From assembly GCA_934045075.1 (NCBI GenBank), contig OW203736.1, positions 2,710,591 through 2,774,590 of the forward strand: DNA of 64,000 nt. Reading direction: 5' to 3'. This document shows positions 10,791 through 20,488 of the stretch, piece by piece. A program made the position numbers and the translations under genes. How positions within the stretch are numbered: the first letter of the stretch is position 1; every line of letters begins with the position of its first letter. The notes under the pieces are model-generated. The model made no database searches and was not told the DNA's origin. It saw only the letters and a program-made list of their open reading frames with translations. Source of the stretch: Yponomeuta sedellus (lineage: Eukaryota; Arthropoda; Insecta; Lepidoptera; Yponomeutidae).

Positions 10791-11782
10791 CCCACTAGCG
10801 GGCATGCAGGTATCAATAGGATGTTGAGTGGTATTCAAAAGAAGTTCTATTAGCAAAATATGAGTAAAGACGTAGAAGATTTCGTCAGACGTTGTAAGGA
10901 CCGTCAGAAACAAAAGTTCAATACAAGGCAAGTTCGAGACAATATGGTCATAACAACCACAGCTTCAACATCTTTTGAGAAAGTGTACTTAGATATTGTA
11001 GGTCCTTTAGATGTAGACTTGGCAGGAAATAAATATATTTTAACATTACAGTGTGAATTAACAAAATTTGTACAGGCTTATGTTTTAGATAGAAAAGATT
11101 CTCAGACTGTAGCCAAAGCATTTGTGGAAAAATTTGTGTTAAGATATGGGATACCAAAAACTATGGCTACGGATTGTGGTACAGAATTCATGAATTCCAC
11201 CTTGAATGAAGTTTGTAAACTGTTGAATGTTGAGAAACTAAATTCAACGCCTTACCCTATGAAAGCATAGGGTCATTAGAAAATTGGCATAAACATCTTG
11301 GTAGTTATTTACGAATTCAAACAAAAAACTATTCAGCGAACTGGAGTACATGGATTCAATATTGGTGTTTTGCTTATAATACATCCGTAAATACCAGCAC
11401 AAAGTATTCACCATTTGAACTAGTATTTGGTAAACCATGTAATATCCCTAGTAATCTTGTAGATAAAGTTGAACCACTGTATGTATACAATAATTACCCA
11501 TTTGAATTAAAATTTCGACTGCAAAAAGCACATGTAGATGCTAGAAATAATTTAATAATAAATAAGACTAAGAGAAAAAATTGTTATGATAAAACAGCCA
11601 ATGTTGTAAAATTTAAAGTGGGAGATTTAATATTAATTAAGAATGAAAATAGCAGTAAATTAGATGAACTGTATTTAGGACCATTTAGATTAAAAGAAAT
11701 AGCCGGAACTACTGTAAGAATAGATAAAGACAATAAGGACTATTTCGTGCATAAGCATAGATTAAAATTATTTTATGAATAA
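10791..11782 (+). pseudogene. Gypsy integrase
   Basis: The zinc-binding start is recognisable (GHAGINRML, FVRRCKDRQ, the second Cys changed to Arg), then the DDE core: YLDIVGPL, TDCGTEFMNS, and the Glu region after a frameshift near 11262 (ENWHKHLGSYLRI, NTSTKYSPFELVFG). The C-terminal part has VKFKVGDLILIKN and YFVHKHRLKLFYE, stop 11780-11782. A TAG at 10851-10853 and the frameshift inactivate it. Everything from protease to RNase H is missing between gag and this domain. Confidence 0.92.
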
Positions 11783-12031
11783 TTTTTCAGGGGAGGTGTG
11801 ATAGGCAAATAACATCATCACGCCACATGCCTTCAAGTATCTGAAATATAGACAACTCCTCCCAAGGCACGATATAGGATTATTATATATAAGCTAGTGT
11901 AAGACTAGAATAAGGGAGTTAAGAGACTGGAGTCTTAACGATGTATTAATTAAAATGTGATCAACCGTTCCTGTTGTTTCCCTGCTGCGCCGCCGTCCTG
12001 CAACCACTCCCCCACCACTGGGCATACTTCA

Positions 12032-12220
12032 ACTCGTTATTTTTGTTTCAACTTCTTTAACACCAAACTTTGCAATCGCCATGGCTGACGCTACAGCGGC
12101 AAGACGATGTTGTTTTGCTTGCTTATTTCTGTAATTTAAGCTTTTAATATTCCATAAACAATCGTCCTTTATGTATTCTCCAATGAACTTTATTGTCGTG
12201 TCTTCCGTCCACTTCGACAT
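12032..12220 (-). pseudogene. Harb1 MADF gene, 5' half of first exon
   Basis: The frame starts MSKWTEDTTIKFIGEYIKDD at 12220, the N-terminal helix of a MADF-like domain, and runs into the Gypsy LTR at the duplicated ACTC. It is continued at 9284 downward. The upstream AT-rich stretch 12221-12500 has no ORF; words such as AAGTTAAAATTTAGT recur there and may belong to the Harb1 terminus. Confidence 0.75.
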
Positions 12221-12504
12221 TTTTGAAAGATTTTTATTTATAAATTAAGTAGGAACTACGTTGCAATCACTCCACCAGCTTATGCTTTTCACTTAAATTG
12301 AACTAAATTTTGCCTGTCCAAACGTGTCAAGTGATTAGCCACGCTCACCAACTTAACCGAAAAATAGACAAAATTTTATTCTACCTTGTTTACTTGCAAC
12401 TAAATTTTAACTTGCAACTTCTTACTAAATTCACTGTTTACACGGGTTAATTCACTTAAAATTAAGTTAAAATTTAGTAAATTTTTAGTCAACTTGATAC
12501 GCGT

Positions 12505-12820
12505 AAATCAGCCATTCAGAGGAGTCAGCTTCAGGTTAAGCTTGTTGAATTCTTCCATAACATTAGCCAACGCCAGTAGCGGAGCTGTACCAGGAAAACA
12601 GACTGCTGCAGATGGCGACGCACTGCCCTTGCTGCTCCCGGCGCCTGTTGCCTGGGGAGTCTTGCAGCTAACACAATCTTCACTAGGACTTTCGATCACC
12701 AAGCTTATTATAGCCTTTTTCGGCTATCCCGGAGCACTCAAAGTAAAAATGCAGCTTGCATAAGGTACACTGGCTGCATCACGAGCTTTATCATTGCATC
12801 TTCCACATATAACCATGTTG
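12505..12820 (-). pseudogene. LINE ORF1 fragment with PHD-like zinc finger
   Basis: Read across one frameshift, the minus strand gives MVICGRCNDKARDAA, then GIAEKGYNKLGDRKS, CVSCKTP, and an Ala/Ser-rich linker ending NVMEEFNKLNLKL. The C-x2-C ... C-x2-C pattern followed by a helical segment matches the PHD-finger start of ORF1 in CR1/Jockey-group LINEs. TAG within the finger and the frameshift make it a relic. Family known from pattern; clade not resolved. Confidence 0.55.
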
Positions 12821-12858
12821 CCAGAGGCGAAAGTTTGAGATCCTATGATTTTCACTGT

Positions 12859-13547
12859 TTATCGATTGGGTACCGTGCAGAAGCGACTGACTCGAATAAC
12901 GGTTCGATGGGGACTGACTTGTGTCAAGAGATTTCCTTTTATTGAGCGAGTTATCAGTTTGTCGCGTTTTTTTGTTTTTATATCGTTTACCTTGCTAAAT
13001 ATACGTTCACATTCGGTATTGGAGTGCGGCAAAGACAGCAATGTAAGCATAAATGTCGGTAACGGCATAAAACGTTTCTGTTTTCTTCGCCAATTTGTGT
13101 AATTTGCAAATTTTATCAGGGGGATGCTGACTTGCTTCTAAACCTCTTTGTGAATGAGTAATGAGACTGCGTTATTCGTCATCGAGTTCCTGCTGTTCAT
13201 TTAACGTCTTTGGAGTAATTCCGGGTAATAAGGTGAAAATTGGTGCAAAGCTTTCTGGCCTTTCTTCAGAAACACACATTGTATGATAAAGCTGTCATAA
13301 TTGCGTCATTTATTGGATATCTTTTACGGATATCAGTGCAGGCTGTGATTATAAATTATTTACATTTTTGTTTGAATGGTTCCTTTCGGTCTTCTTCAAC
13401 CTGCTTTTGAACTCCAAGTCCCAGATAAATGTCCTTCAAATCTTTGTGATTTCGTTCTTGAGTTGGATCAATCATTTCTATTGCAGTTGAATTAATATAC
13501 GAAGACGACGGCCACACTATTGACGACGGCCACGCCTCGATCGTCAC
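12859..13547 (-). pseudogene. hAT transposase C-terminal fragment (hAT1)
   Basis: The C-terminal dimerisation block is clear: LLSLPHSNTECERIFSKVN, then IKTKKRDKLITRSIKGNLL. Upstream pieces in other frames include EMIDPTQERNHKDLKDIYLG and RKRYPINDAIMTALSYNV, with several stops and shifts. BED finger and catalytic region are absent. It is an old, eroded copy next to the LINE ORF1 relic. Confidence 0.75.
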
Positions 13548-13559
13548 GGAACCTGAGGT

Positions 13560-13900
13560 GTATTGGAGACCCTATTCCGTGTTTAGTCTTTCGAGGTATT
13601 GTAGTGGCCAACCTAGTCTACCATCTTTTCCTTTTTCTAGGTAGAGTTATTTTCCCGCTTGCCACCCTTTGGTTTAGTTTTCTGTTCTGTGGGTTGTTTT
13701 ACCCTACCTATGTAACTTCTCGGAAAGGTCACTCCTCCGTCCGCATTTTCATGCCGGGGATATTTATGCGGCCCACCAAATGTTATAGCTTTATTATGAG
13801 TTCGTGTTTTTTTAGTGGGGGAAAATTTGTACTGTATTTCACACAACATTCTTGTTTTGGTCTCTGTAAGATAAATGCAGCAATTTTTGCATAACTTTGT
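13560..13900. other. Unassigned stretch
   Basis: No gene is recognised. The minus strand reads HKYPRHENADGGVTFPRSY within a short open frame (13637-13849), possibly the untranslated end of the Penelope fragment that follows, but nothing confirms it. Confidence 0.3.
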
Positions 13901-13902
13901 TT

Positions 13903-14045
13903 ATGTAGACTTTTTGTCCGGATCTACTTGCGGGTGTTGTTATATCGGAGAGTCCGACCACGTTTCGCTCCGATTCGCAGAACATAATCATGGTGAGCAG
14001 AGACAGAGCTCGCTTCGTCGGTTGCTCGTCTCACACTAACGAGCA
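13903..14045 (-). mobile_element. Penelope-like element terminal fragment
   Basis: This 140-bp stretch (GGGTGTTGTTATATCGGA, TTTCGCTCCGATTCGCAGA, ATCATGGTGAGCAGAGAC) is about 85-90 percent like the end of the Penelope copy at 53682-53815 and in the same orientation relative to the window. It contains no coding domain by itself. The identification rests on that internal match. Confidence 0.7.
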
Positions 14046-14058
14046 ACCGACTAACGCA

Positions 14059-14290
14059 CTAACTTTGTTTATTGTTATATTCTTTAATTTTGTTCTTTTT
14101 AATTGTGACGTCATGAGAAATTGCAGGATGCGGTCCATGATAATCGATGCATTTCATTTCTGCATCTTTCTTGCACTCTGAGAAGTAGTGCTCTTCAGAA
14201 CAGATAGAGAACTTTTGTGTTGATTTACCTCCATGGTTAAACCAGAAACATTTGAAACATTGCAAGAGCGAAGCTCTGTATTCATTCACC
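14059..14290 (-). pseudogene. LINE ORF1 zinc-knuckle fragment
   Basis: The frame reads CFKCFWFNHGGKS, CSICSEEHYFSEC-like knuckles (SICSEEHYFSECKKDAEMKC) and GPHPAISHD, the CCHC array of a gag-like ORF1 of an I/Jockey-type LINE. One knuckle Cys appears replaced (KCIDYHGPH). It is cut on both sides by other TE fragments. Confidence 0.7.
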
Positions 14291-14299
14291 GTAAATCTA

Positions 14300-14640
14300 T
14301 ATGTCTAGGCAGACATAGGTAAATTCTACGACAAAATGTCACCGAGACGGAACTGCATGGAACCACCTCGCCGTTCACTTTGCATGTGAAGCGTCGCATG
14401 GCGATGATTTCTTATTCAGCCGAGACTTGCTTGATGAGATCTTAGTTAGTGACTGTGGTAGGGACAAATCGAAGGACACCGATTGCCTCCACCGACCTTG
14501 CTAGTATGTTTGCCTTAACAGTCAAAACTAGTTTTGACCGTTTAAGACTTCCGATTGTAACACCGATACTTGATCTCTAATCGGTAGTAAAGTAGGACGG
14601 TGCTCCTCTATTAGTGATTTAGCGAGTTTAAAGCGAAACT
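14300..14640. other. Unassigned stretch
   Basis: I see no gene or known repeat here. Stops are frequent in all frames and no splice-flanked exon stands out. Confidence 0.3.
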
Positions 14641-14945
14641 CACGGTACGTCAGAGCAGGCTCATTGACCATGATACATGACGAAAGCGTTATGGATGCTA
14701 ATGTTCAGCAGCCTTTTGAACATCTTGATATACTATTTCAACAAAACTTTATACCATAATGCGCGGCCTTTGACCTTATCGCTTGGATAAAGGACAACCG
14801 ATCCTTGAACAACGTCAAAGACTCTTCGCCATCGTCGTATCGCCAGGAAATCATTACCCTTCCAATATTCATTTCGCGATGTCCTGGCATCAATACCCAT
14901 ATACATCATAACACCAAAAACATCAGCATTCTGAAAAGCATTTAC
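14640..14945 (-). pseudogene. piggyBac transposase fragment (pB2)
   Basis: On the minus strand the text VMMYMGIDARTSRNEYWKGN followed by DFLAIRRWRRVF is the helical region upstream of the first catalytic Asp. It closely parallels FMYMGIDSRSSQNEYWRAND in the larger copy at 20489-22075. No catalytic residue is retained. Confidence 0.7.
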
Positions 14946-14954
14946 GTCTTATAT

Positions 14955-15075
14955 CGCGACATGAATTGACTGATCAAATCGTCCAATCTTTTTGGAAGCG
15001 GTGGCGTAATGAATACCTGCACACTCTTCAATCAAGACAGAAGTGGAATACGCCTTCCAATCCACTGCGGATTGG
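14955..15075 (+). pseudogene. BEL/Pao integrase C-terminal scrap
   Basis: The peptide LTDQIVQSFWKRWRNEYLH and LQSRQKWNTPSNPLRIGMVV matches the linker after the integrase core of BEL/Pao elements, where W-R-R-W and L-Q-x-R-x-K-W are conserved. It is about 40 residues long and lacks any other part of the element. Confidence 0.75.
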
Positions 15076-15178
15076 TATGGTTGTGGTCTTTAGTCGTAAT
15101 TTTACTGGAAGGTGTCTTTCTCTTACGCAATATTACCGCTACATCCTGTTAATGCTTTTAGCCTCATTCTGAGGGATT

Positions 15179-16310
15179 TTATGTCGAAGCACCGAAGCGG
15201 TGGAGATACGCTGCGAATCCGCCGTGGCCGGTCAGGATCTGGACATGGACGGGTGTTAATTTGATGTCCTTTAGTACACGTCTTGCCATTTGGACGGTGG
15301 GTAAAAATACCTTTGTGACCGCGCTTGTGCTGGAAGATTTATAGCGCAGCTGCCACTTTCTCACAGTTTCCTCTCTTATCTGTTTCCTGACGAAAGATAT
15401 GGGGACCTTGTCCATAGTCTGGAGCTGACTTCTTGGTGAGTGCTGCCTTTTTCGCCAGTTCGTCCGCTCTTTCGTTTCACGCCGTCCCCACATGAGCCCT
15501 CAGCCAAAAGAGCTTCACTGTTCTGCCTCGTTCTTGGATTTCTCGTATGCATCTCTTTATCTCGAGAGCTAGAGGGTGAGTTACGGATGGGAATCTGAGT
15601 AGGTCCAACGAAGGTCTTAAGTCTCTCAGAATGTTAGCCGTGCCCATCTTTCATTCTCCAACCATTCTCCCAGCTCTTTAGAGTGCATACATTTCCGACT
15701 GGAAGACAGTGTTGTGAGGCTCTAGACGAAAGGTGGGGGACTTGGACTCCCTGCCGTTTACCCACAATGTAAGGGCGCCTACTTTCCCTTCTATTTTGCT
15801 GCCGTCGGTGTAGATGTGAGCACCGGTTACATTGAGGGTTTTCAGGGTTTCGGAGTCCGTGTCTTCGAGGCGCTCATACTCGGTTGTTGTGAGTAGGGCT
15901 GGGTGGGGATTGTGTTGATGGCCGACTTTGCCTTCTATCGCTCTGCCTGGTGGTATAGAGTCCTCTGAGTGTCTCTTTTTCACCTTATATAGTGTATCCG
16001 CTTCGAGGATCTTGAGGTCTAGGGGTAGTTGTCCAGACAAGACAAGTGCCGATGTCGGAGACACCGTGCGGTATGCTTTGGTGATCTTCTGCGCCAAGCC
16101 TCTCTGCAGCGAGTCTAACTGGTTCCGGACCGGCAGTTTCTCTGCTGCCGAGTATCATGCGCGAGGTTCGGTCCAGCAATGCTACCCTGGACGCAGCCTT
16201 TTGTTTCTTTTGTGTCAGTTTCCTTCTCGCTAGACGCTCTGGCGTAGTTTACCTTGATCTTGCGGTCTCTTATTTGAATCATGTGTTTGCTAAAATAACT
16301 CAAATCCATT
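15179..16310 (-). pseudogene. R1-clade LINE: RT scrap, RNase H and C-terminus
   Basis: Reading from 16310 down: YFSKHMIQIRDRKIKVNYAR and GCVQGSIAGP (RT motif) are followed by a deletion or shift, then AQKITKAYRTVSPTSALVLS and the RNase H start HIYTDGSKIEGKVGAL, LWLRAH-like (KLFWLRAHVGTA) and ERADELAKKAAL, then a basic tail with VRKWQLRY and GHGGFAAYLHRFG. Several stops and frameshifts break it. The RNase H plus C-terminal GHG-Y-L-F pattern is characteristic of R1-clade LINEs in arthropods. Confidence 0.85.
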
Positions 16311-16654
16311 TAACGAAATTTTTGGGGAAGAGGAATAAATAATTAAAAAATTAAAATTCTGCTGTATTTTACTTTTTTTTTGTCATTAAACCGTTCACGT
16401 AACTACGACCTACAATTTTAAGTCACATTTTGTAAAAATATTTTATTGTGAATATTATTTTTGAGCATTTTATGAACTGGATATGTGTTGTTTTGCAAAA
16501 ACAGTAGGTATGTGGCTACTTATAATACTACTGAAAGAGTGAATCTTGTTGGTTGCTCTTCCAGTGGGGAATATACAGACAAGACAGGAAGTTAGGCAAA
16601 ACGTTTTATTTGTGATAGGCATATACAGAGCTTATGAGTAAACTTAATAAACAA

Positions 16655-16940
16655 TAAATTGACCGGGCTGTGCCAGAGTGCTGGCTGCGGGCCGGTTAGG
16701 TAAACTAAGCTACTACTAAGACTCAGCGACCGGAATGTGCCAGGGTATGGCTGCAAAACGGATAGATGAGCTAGATCTGAGACTCAACGACCGGAATGTG
16801 CCAGGGTATGGCTGCAGAACGGATAGATGAGCTCGATAGATAAACTTTATATCGTGCCGAGGAGCCGGCTGCGATATTCAGTGACCAAAATTACATTCAG
16901 ACCAAAGATACCAAGATACCGTGCCAGGGTGCTGGCTGCA
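16655..16940. repeat. Minisatellite with GTGCCAGGGT-TGGCTGCA core
   Basis: Five imperfect units of about 55-66 bp carry the core GTGCCAGGGTNNTGGCTGC. Cores lie near 16670, 16735, 16798, 16853 and 16918. The two central units are nearly identical over 60 bases (GACTCARCGACCGGAATGTG and then AACGGATAGATGAGCT); the outer ones are diverged. No ORF crosses the array. It may be a 5' or 3' leader repeat of an LTR element, since words GCGACATCTAGTATTATT and GCGCCATCTAGTATGCAA recur at 17085 and 17175. Confidence 0.8.
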
Positions 16941-17229
16941 GTAAAGTAATGTCAGAACTTATTTGAACTCCCGTACTATTACTCCAGTTCTAAGATCAGA
17001 TGAGAATAATTAAACGATGACCCAAGGGCTCTTATATGTAAGCCAGATAACTTTCTTATACTATGATGCGAAATAAGGACGGCGACATCTAGTATTATTA
17101 AAAAGGAACTAAACGGTTTGCAGTATATATTACGTTGAAAAGACAAAACCATACCGCGATGCAAACTACAAGTGGCGCCATCTAGTATGCAACTTAAGTA
17201 TAATGACGATTAAAAAAAAATGTGGTGGT

Positions 17230-17466
17230 GTTACACTACTAATAAAAGAAAAGGTTAAATGTCATTAATTTATTAACATAATATGTTAACTTATGAAATA
17301 AGTAATTTAGTTAAAATCTAAGACTCCTCTACATCGTCTTTCTCTGTGGTTGGTCAGTTGAAAATTTTTTCATAGAAGTTTTTAATATTGTCCTCGTCCG
17401 GAATGTAATTCTTTAATTTTCTGACATCTTGAATTCTTTTTATTATTATTGGTTTCTTACCATCTG
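17230..17466 (-). other. Short degenerate minus-strand ORF
   Basis: The minus strand reads KKPIIIKRIQDVRKLKNYIP, then DEDNIKNFYEKIF, with two stops. It looks like the tail of a TE protein but I do not recognise the family. Confidence 0.3.
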
Positions 17467-17710
17467 GCAGTGTTGGGCAAAATTTAATTGTAAAGAATAA
17501 CAATTGATTAATTGTTAATTGTAACAACAATAGTTAACAATTGATCAACTGTAATTGTGAAAAATTTCAATTTATATTTGATTTATTTTTTAATTGTTGC
17601 TGTAGGAATTAATAATTACTTAATTTTCAATTGTGTTTGCTACAGTTAACAATTAATTTAGTTAAAATTGTTTTATGAGTTAAAATAAAAACTAACAATT
17701 AAAAGGTAGG
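17467..17710. repeat. hAT-like terminus with TTAACAATTG words
   Basis: CAGTGTTGGGCAAAATTTAA at 17467 has the CAGTG start common to hAT terminal repeats. It is followed by many copies of TTAACAATTG or its variants up to about 17705, which would suit subterminal binding motifs. The opposite end and an 8-bp target duplication were not found, so this is a tentative solo end. Confidence 0.4.
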
Positions 17711-17894
17711 TCTGTAGACTGTTATAAATGTATAAAGATATCAAAAACGTATTTTTGACCCCCGATACAAGGGGTGTTATAGGTTTGACCGCTGTGTGTG
17801 CACGTGTGTGTCTATCTGTCTGTGGCAACGTAGCTCCCACACGAGTAAACCGATTTGGATGCTGTTTTTTTTGTTTGAAAGCTGGTCGTCCGGC

Positions 17895-18235
17895 GGTTGT
17901 TCTTAGATAAGTGGAGGAGGAGGGGCGTGGAAGGAAGGGGGAGTGGAGGGAATAGGGAATGGAGGGAGGGGAGATGAAGTTTTTGAATTTATTAACTGAT
18001 AGATCAGGCACATTACTTGACGGGAGTCAAAGTGGAGTGGAGGAGTGGGGAGGCAAGGGGCTGGAGGGACGGGGAGGGGTAGAGGAGGGGTGAAGAGAAG
18101 GAGAGTGAAGTGGAAGTGGAGAGGGAGTAGATCGGGAAAATGGGGAGTAGAGGGGGAAATGGGGAGTAGAGGGGCAAATGTGGGGAGTATAAGGGGAAAT
18201 GGGGGAGTGGAAGTGGAGTTAAGAGGTCATAAATG
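17895..18235. repeat. Polypurine (G+A) tract
   Basis: About 300 bases in which the + strand is almost only G and A (GGAGGAGGGGCGTGG, AGTGGAGGGAATAGGG, GGGGAGTAGAGGGG), broken by one mixed stretch near 17975-18035. Imperfect units of GGGGAGTAGAGGGGNAAAT repeat near 18135-18190. The ORFs on both strands are artefacts of composition. Confidence 0.85.
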
Positions 18236-18387
18236 CAGTTCGATAATAAGTAAAACACTGTTAAATTATGATGACATTTATTATTTCTGTTTTAAGGTAT
18301 AGGTAGGTAACAATATTTTTTTTTTCATATTTTTGTATTAGTTTAAATTATATTTTAGGACGACTCTCTTCTCGAACATATCGTCAG

Positions 18388-18706
18388 TCAATCTGTGACT
18401 CTTCGGCAGATTTCGGCAGGTTCGGCAGAGATAAGTCCCGTCGCGTCTAGCGAGGTTCCGAGCCGAGGACGGGGGCGGGCTCGCTCCTTAGTTATGGAAT
18501 ATGCAGTGTGGTGGTGGTGACCTGCGGCGCCAGCCTGCAGGTCCAGGCTGGAGCTGGAGGCCGCCAGGATGGTGTTGGCGCCCGCGTTGACGCTCAGCAG
18601 AGAGCCCGACGCCGGAGGGGAAGCGCCGCGGGGGGGCGCGGGGGGCAGGGCTGCGCCCCCCGCCGGCTTGCTGCCGGCCGGCGCGGCTGACGACTTCACA
18701 CGTTTT
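18388..18706 (-). CDS. Host-like terminal exon, GC-rich, unidentified protein
   Basis: An exon-like island of roughly 70 percent GC. A canonical acceptor (CGTCTCTTTCAG) ends at 18707. The frame KRVKSSAAPAGSKPAGG continues through Pro/Ala/Gly-rich sequence, SLLSVNAGANTILAASSSS and HHHHTAYSI, and stops at TGA 18388; AATAAA lies about 110 bases further at about 18275. Nothing TE-like is recognised. Its phase fits the exon at 22916-23074. It could be the last coding exon of a host regulatory gene, or a captured fragment; identity unknown. Confidence 0.45.
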
Positions 18707-18929
18707 CTGAAAGAGACGAGTGACATTAACGTACACGATCGCACATGGCGATGATCGTGTGATGTGCCAATTTAGACACACCAATTATTTTGTTTCGGGC
18801 TTTCTTCACTGCTATCGTTTTCTTGCGTAATTGCTTCATTGCTCTTCTTTACTTTTGTGTTTGCTTCATTGCCGTTATTTTCTTTGTCCGTATCAATATC
18901 AATTTCTTTGCATTTTTTGAGCCCTGAGG

Positions 18930-20370
18930 GCGACCTCTTTTACCAGCATTTTTTGTGGAGCTTCAGCGGTGTTTTTTGCTTTTTTTTTTATTTGCTTCAG
19001 ATCTGTTTTTGTAGTATAATTCTACTTCTTCTACTGACACACTTGCTAGCGAAAATCGGCATTTGGAATTTTCTTTGGGTTTTTATACCTAGATCTGTGT
19101 TACGCCGTTCCTCTAGATAACTTTTAAAGTTCTCTCCTATAGCTTCTGTGGCACTCTCTACGTTGACACCAGTTCTTGCATATGCTGCCAGTCGACCAAC
19201 GACCTCTTGTCGATTCAGGGGGTAAATACCGGCAGCTTTTTAACCGGCTCTAATATTGGCTGCAGACTGCTTAACCCCATCCTCTAATGCCTGTTTGACC
19301 AGCCCAGTGAAAAAGTTTTTGGGAAGTGCGATACATTTTTCCCTCGGTGGGTTTCTCTCCATTTCAGGAGGATCGCCAGTCCGCTTTCAGGCCACTGAAA
19401 TATCCAACATCGAGCGGCTGGAGAAGGTGTGTAGATTTCGGCAATAAGCATACAAATTGTACGTTATTTTCTCGGCAGAGCTTCAGCGTGTTTACAGAAA
19501 CATGGGAGCTCAAGTTTCGTAAATAAGAACTTTGTATCCTTGTTTCTTTGAAAGTATGGGCAAAAATACACTAGTCGTCACAACTTTCCAGGTCAATCCA
19601 CCCACTTTTGGTGACTGTCATGCGCGAGCTATGTGGAGCTCCGATAAGCCAATCTGACCATGTGTTTTTGGCTTTGAAGATAAAGTAAGGAGGAATCATT
19701 TCTCCTACAGCATTCCCACAAAAAACAGTCGTATAACAAGACTTTGTAGAATTCCGAATGACTTCGGGATTTCGACTCTTGCGTCTAAATAGCATATTTT
19801 TCTTTTTGGGCTATAGGGAAAACCAGTTTCGTCGAAATTATGATGTTTTCGGCCGGAATGTCTTGTAATTCTAGCTCGAGATTATCGAAAATTTATGTAT
19901 TGCCTCCTAATTGACCTGAGCCCTTGCTTCTGCTAATATTGTGACCAAATGTTAGCTTTGAATCTTTTATGTCTATAAAAGTTGACCCCATTCCCATCCA
20001 GGACGATTATTTTTGAAGGCCTTTACTTTTCTGTTGGTGGAGTTCGTTCGTTCGCTCTGTTGGGAGAGTCCATTATCGGGCAACACCTTGATATGGTTTT
20101 TGATTATATCTTCTTCCTCTTTGGTTAGAGCTGTGGGTCTGCCAATTTTTTGTGTGTTTCGGTTTTTTATTTTATTTTTAATTGTATCAATCAGAATTTT
20201 GTAACTTTTGCTGCCAGCATTGGCACTTATTTCACCAGATCTCTCTTTTTCCAGACATTCTTCTGAATCTTTGGGTTTTTTTAATTGGATTTGGTTCCAT
20301 ACCTGCGAGTTCCATGCGCCGACGGAACACTTTTTTTCTGGGCATCGTACTCGTAAAAACTGAAAAATAA
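18930..20370 (-). pseudogene. pogo/Tigger-like transposase pseudogene (pogo1)
   Basis: Order along the minus strand: RPTALTKEEEDIIKNHIKVL (HTH region), a decayed part, TVFCGNAVGEMIPPYFIF and WSDWLIGAP (DDE core start; the GN-x-G-E motif), then THLLQPLDVGYFSGLKADWR and GFKAAGIYPLN-type text in shifted frames. Many stops and frameshifts are present. The CENP-B/pogo type is identified by LQPLDV and the GI-PLN block; the catalytic residues cannot all be read. Confidence 0.75.
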
Positions 20371-20488
20371 TATAATGCTGTATTTCTTAATAATATACAT
20401 ACAGTCATGGAAAATGTGTAGAGCGAGACCAAAATTAGATACAGTTGAGTTATCCAGTGTCCCTATGTAGTTTTATATAGTGTCAAAG

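Larger units (their letters stand above)
9285..12031 (+). mobile_element. Gypsy LTR retrotransposon, internally deleted
   Basis: LTRs at 9285-9517 and 11797-12031 begin TGTGATAGGC and end GGGCATACTTCA. They differ at only a few positions and small indels (for example CACGTAGG against CACGATATAGG), so the insertion is recent. The 4-bp target ACTC is repeated at 9281-9284 and 12032-12035. A primer-binding site TGGCGACCGTGACAG starts at 9518, of the tRNA-Arg type reported for mdg1/412-like elements, and a purine run CAGGGGAGG precedes the 3' LTR. The inside retains a small ORF, the gag start and the integrase; protease, RT and RNase H are gone. Confidence 0.95.
2450..12490 (+). mobile_element. 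PIF/Harbinger element Harb1 (split by piggyBac and Gypsy)
   Basis: A Harbinger transposon whose two genes, a transposase on + and a MADF/BESS protein on -, are scattered over 10 kb because a piggyBac entered the transposase at 3476 and a Gypsy entered the MADF exon at 9281. Removing both insertions restores continuous reading frames at each junction, which proves the insertion order. The left end, with the first transposase exon, is missing or replaced by the LINE. The right terminus was not identified; the AT-rich stretch 12221-12490 may include it. Limits are therefore approximate. Confidence 0.8.

Noticed and set aside
16655..16940. CRISPR-like array
   Set aside because: Units vary in both repeat and spacer, spacing is irregular and the DNA is eukaryotic; a minisatellite explains it.
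17895..18302. Gly/Arg-rich or Pro/Leu/Ser-rich proteins
   Set aside because: Produced by the polypurine composition on both strands; no start context, domain or splice signal.
18488..18784. Overlapping long ORFs in other frames of the GC-rich island
   Set aside because: GC-rich sequence gives long random frames. Only the frame that starts at the acceptor and matches the phase of 22916-23074 was kept.
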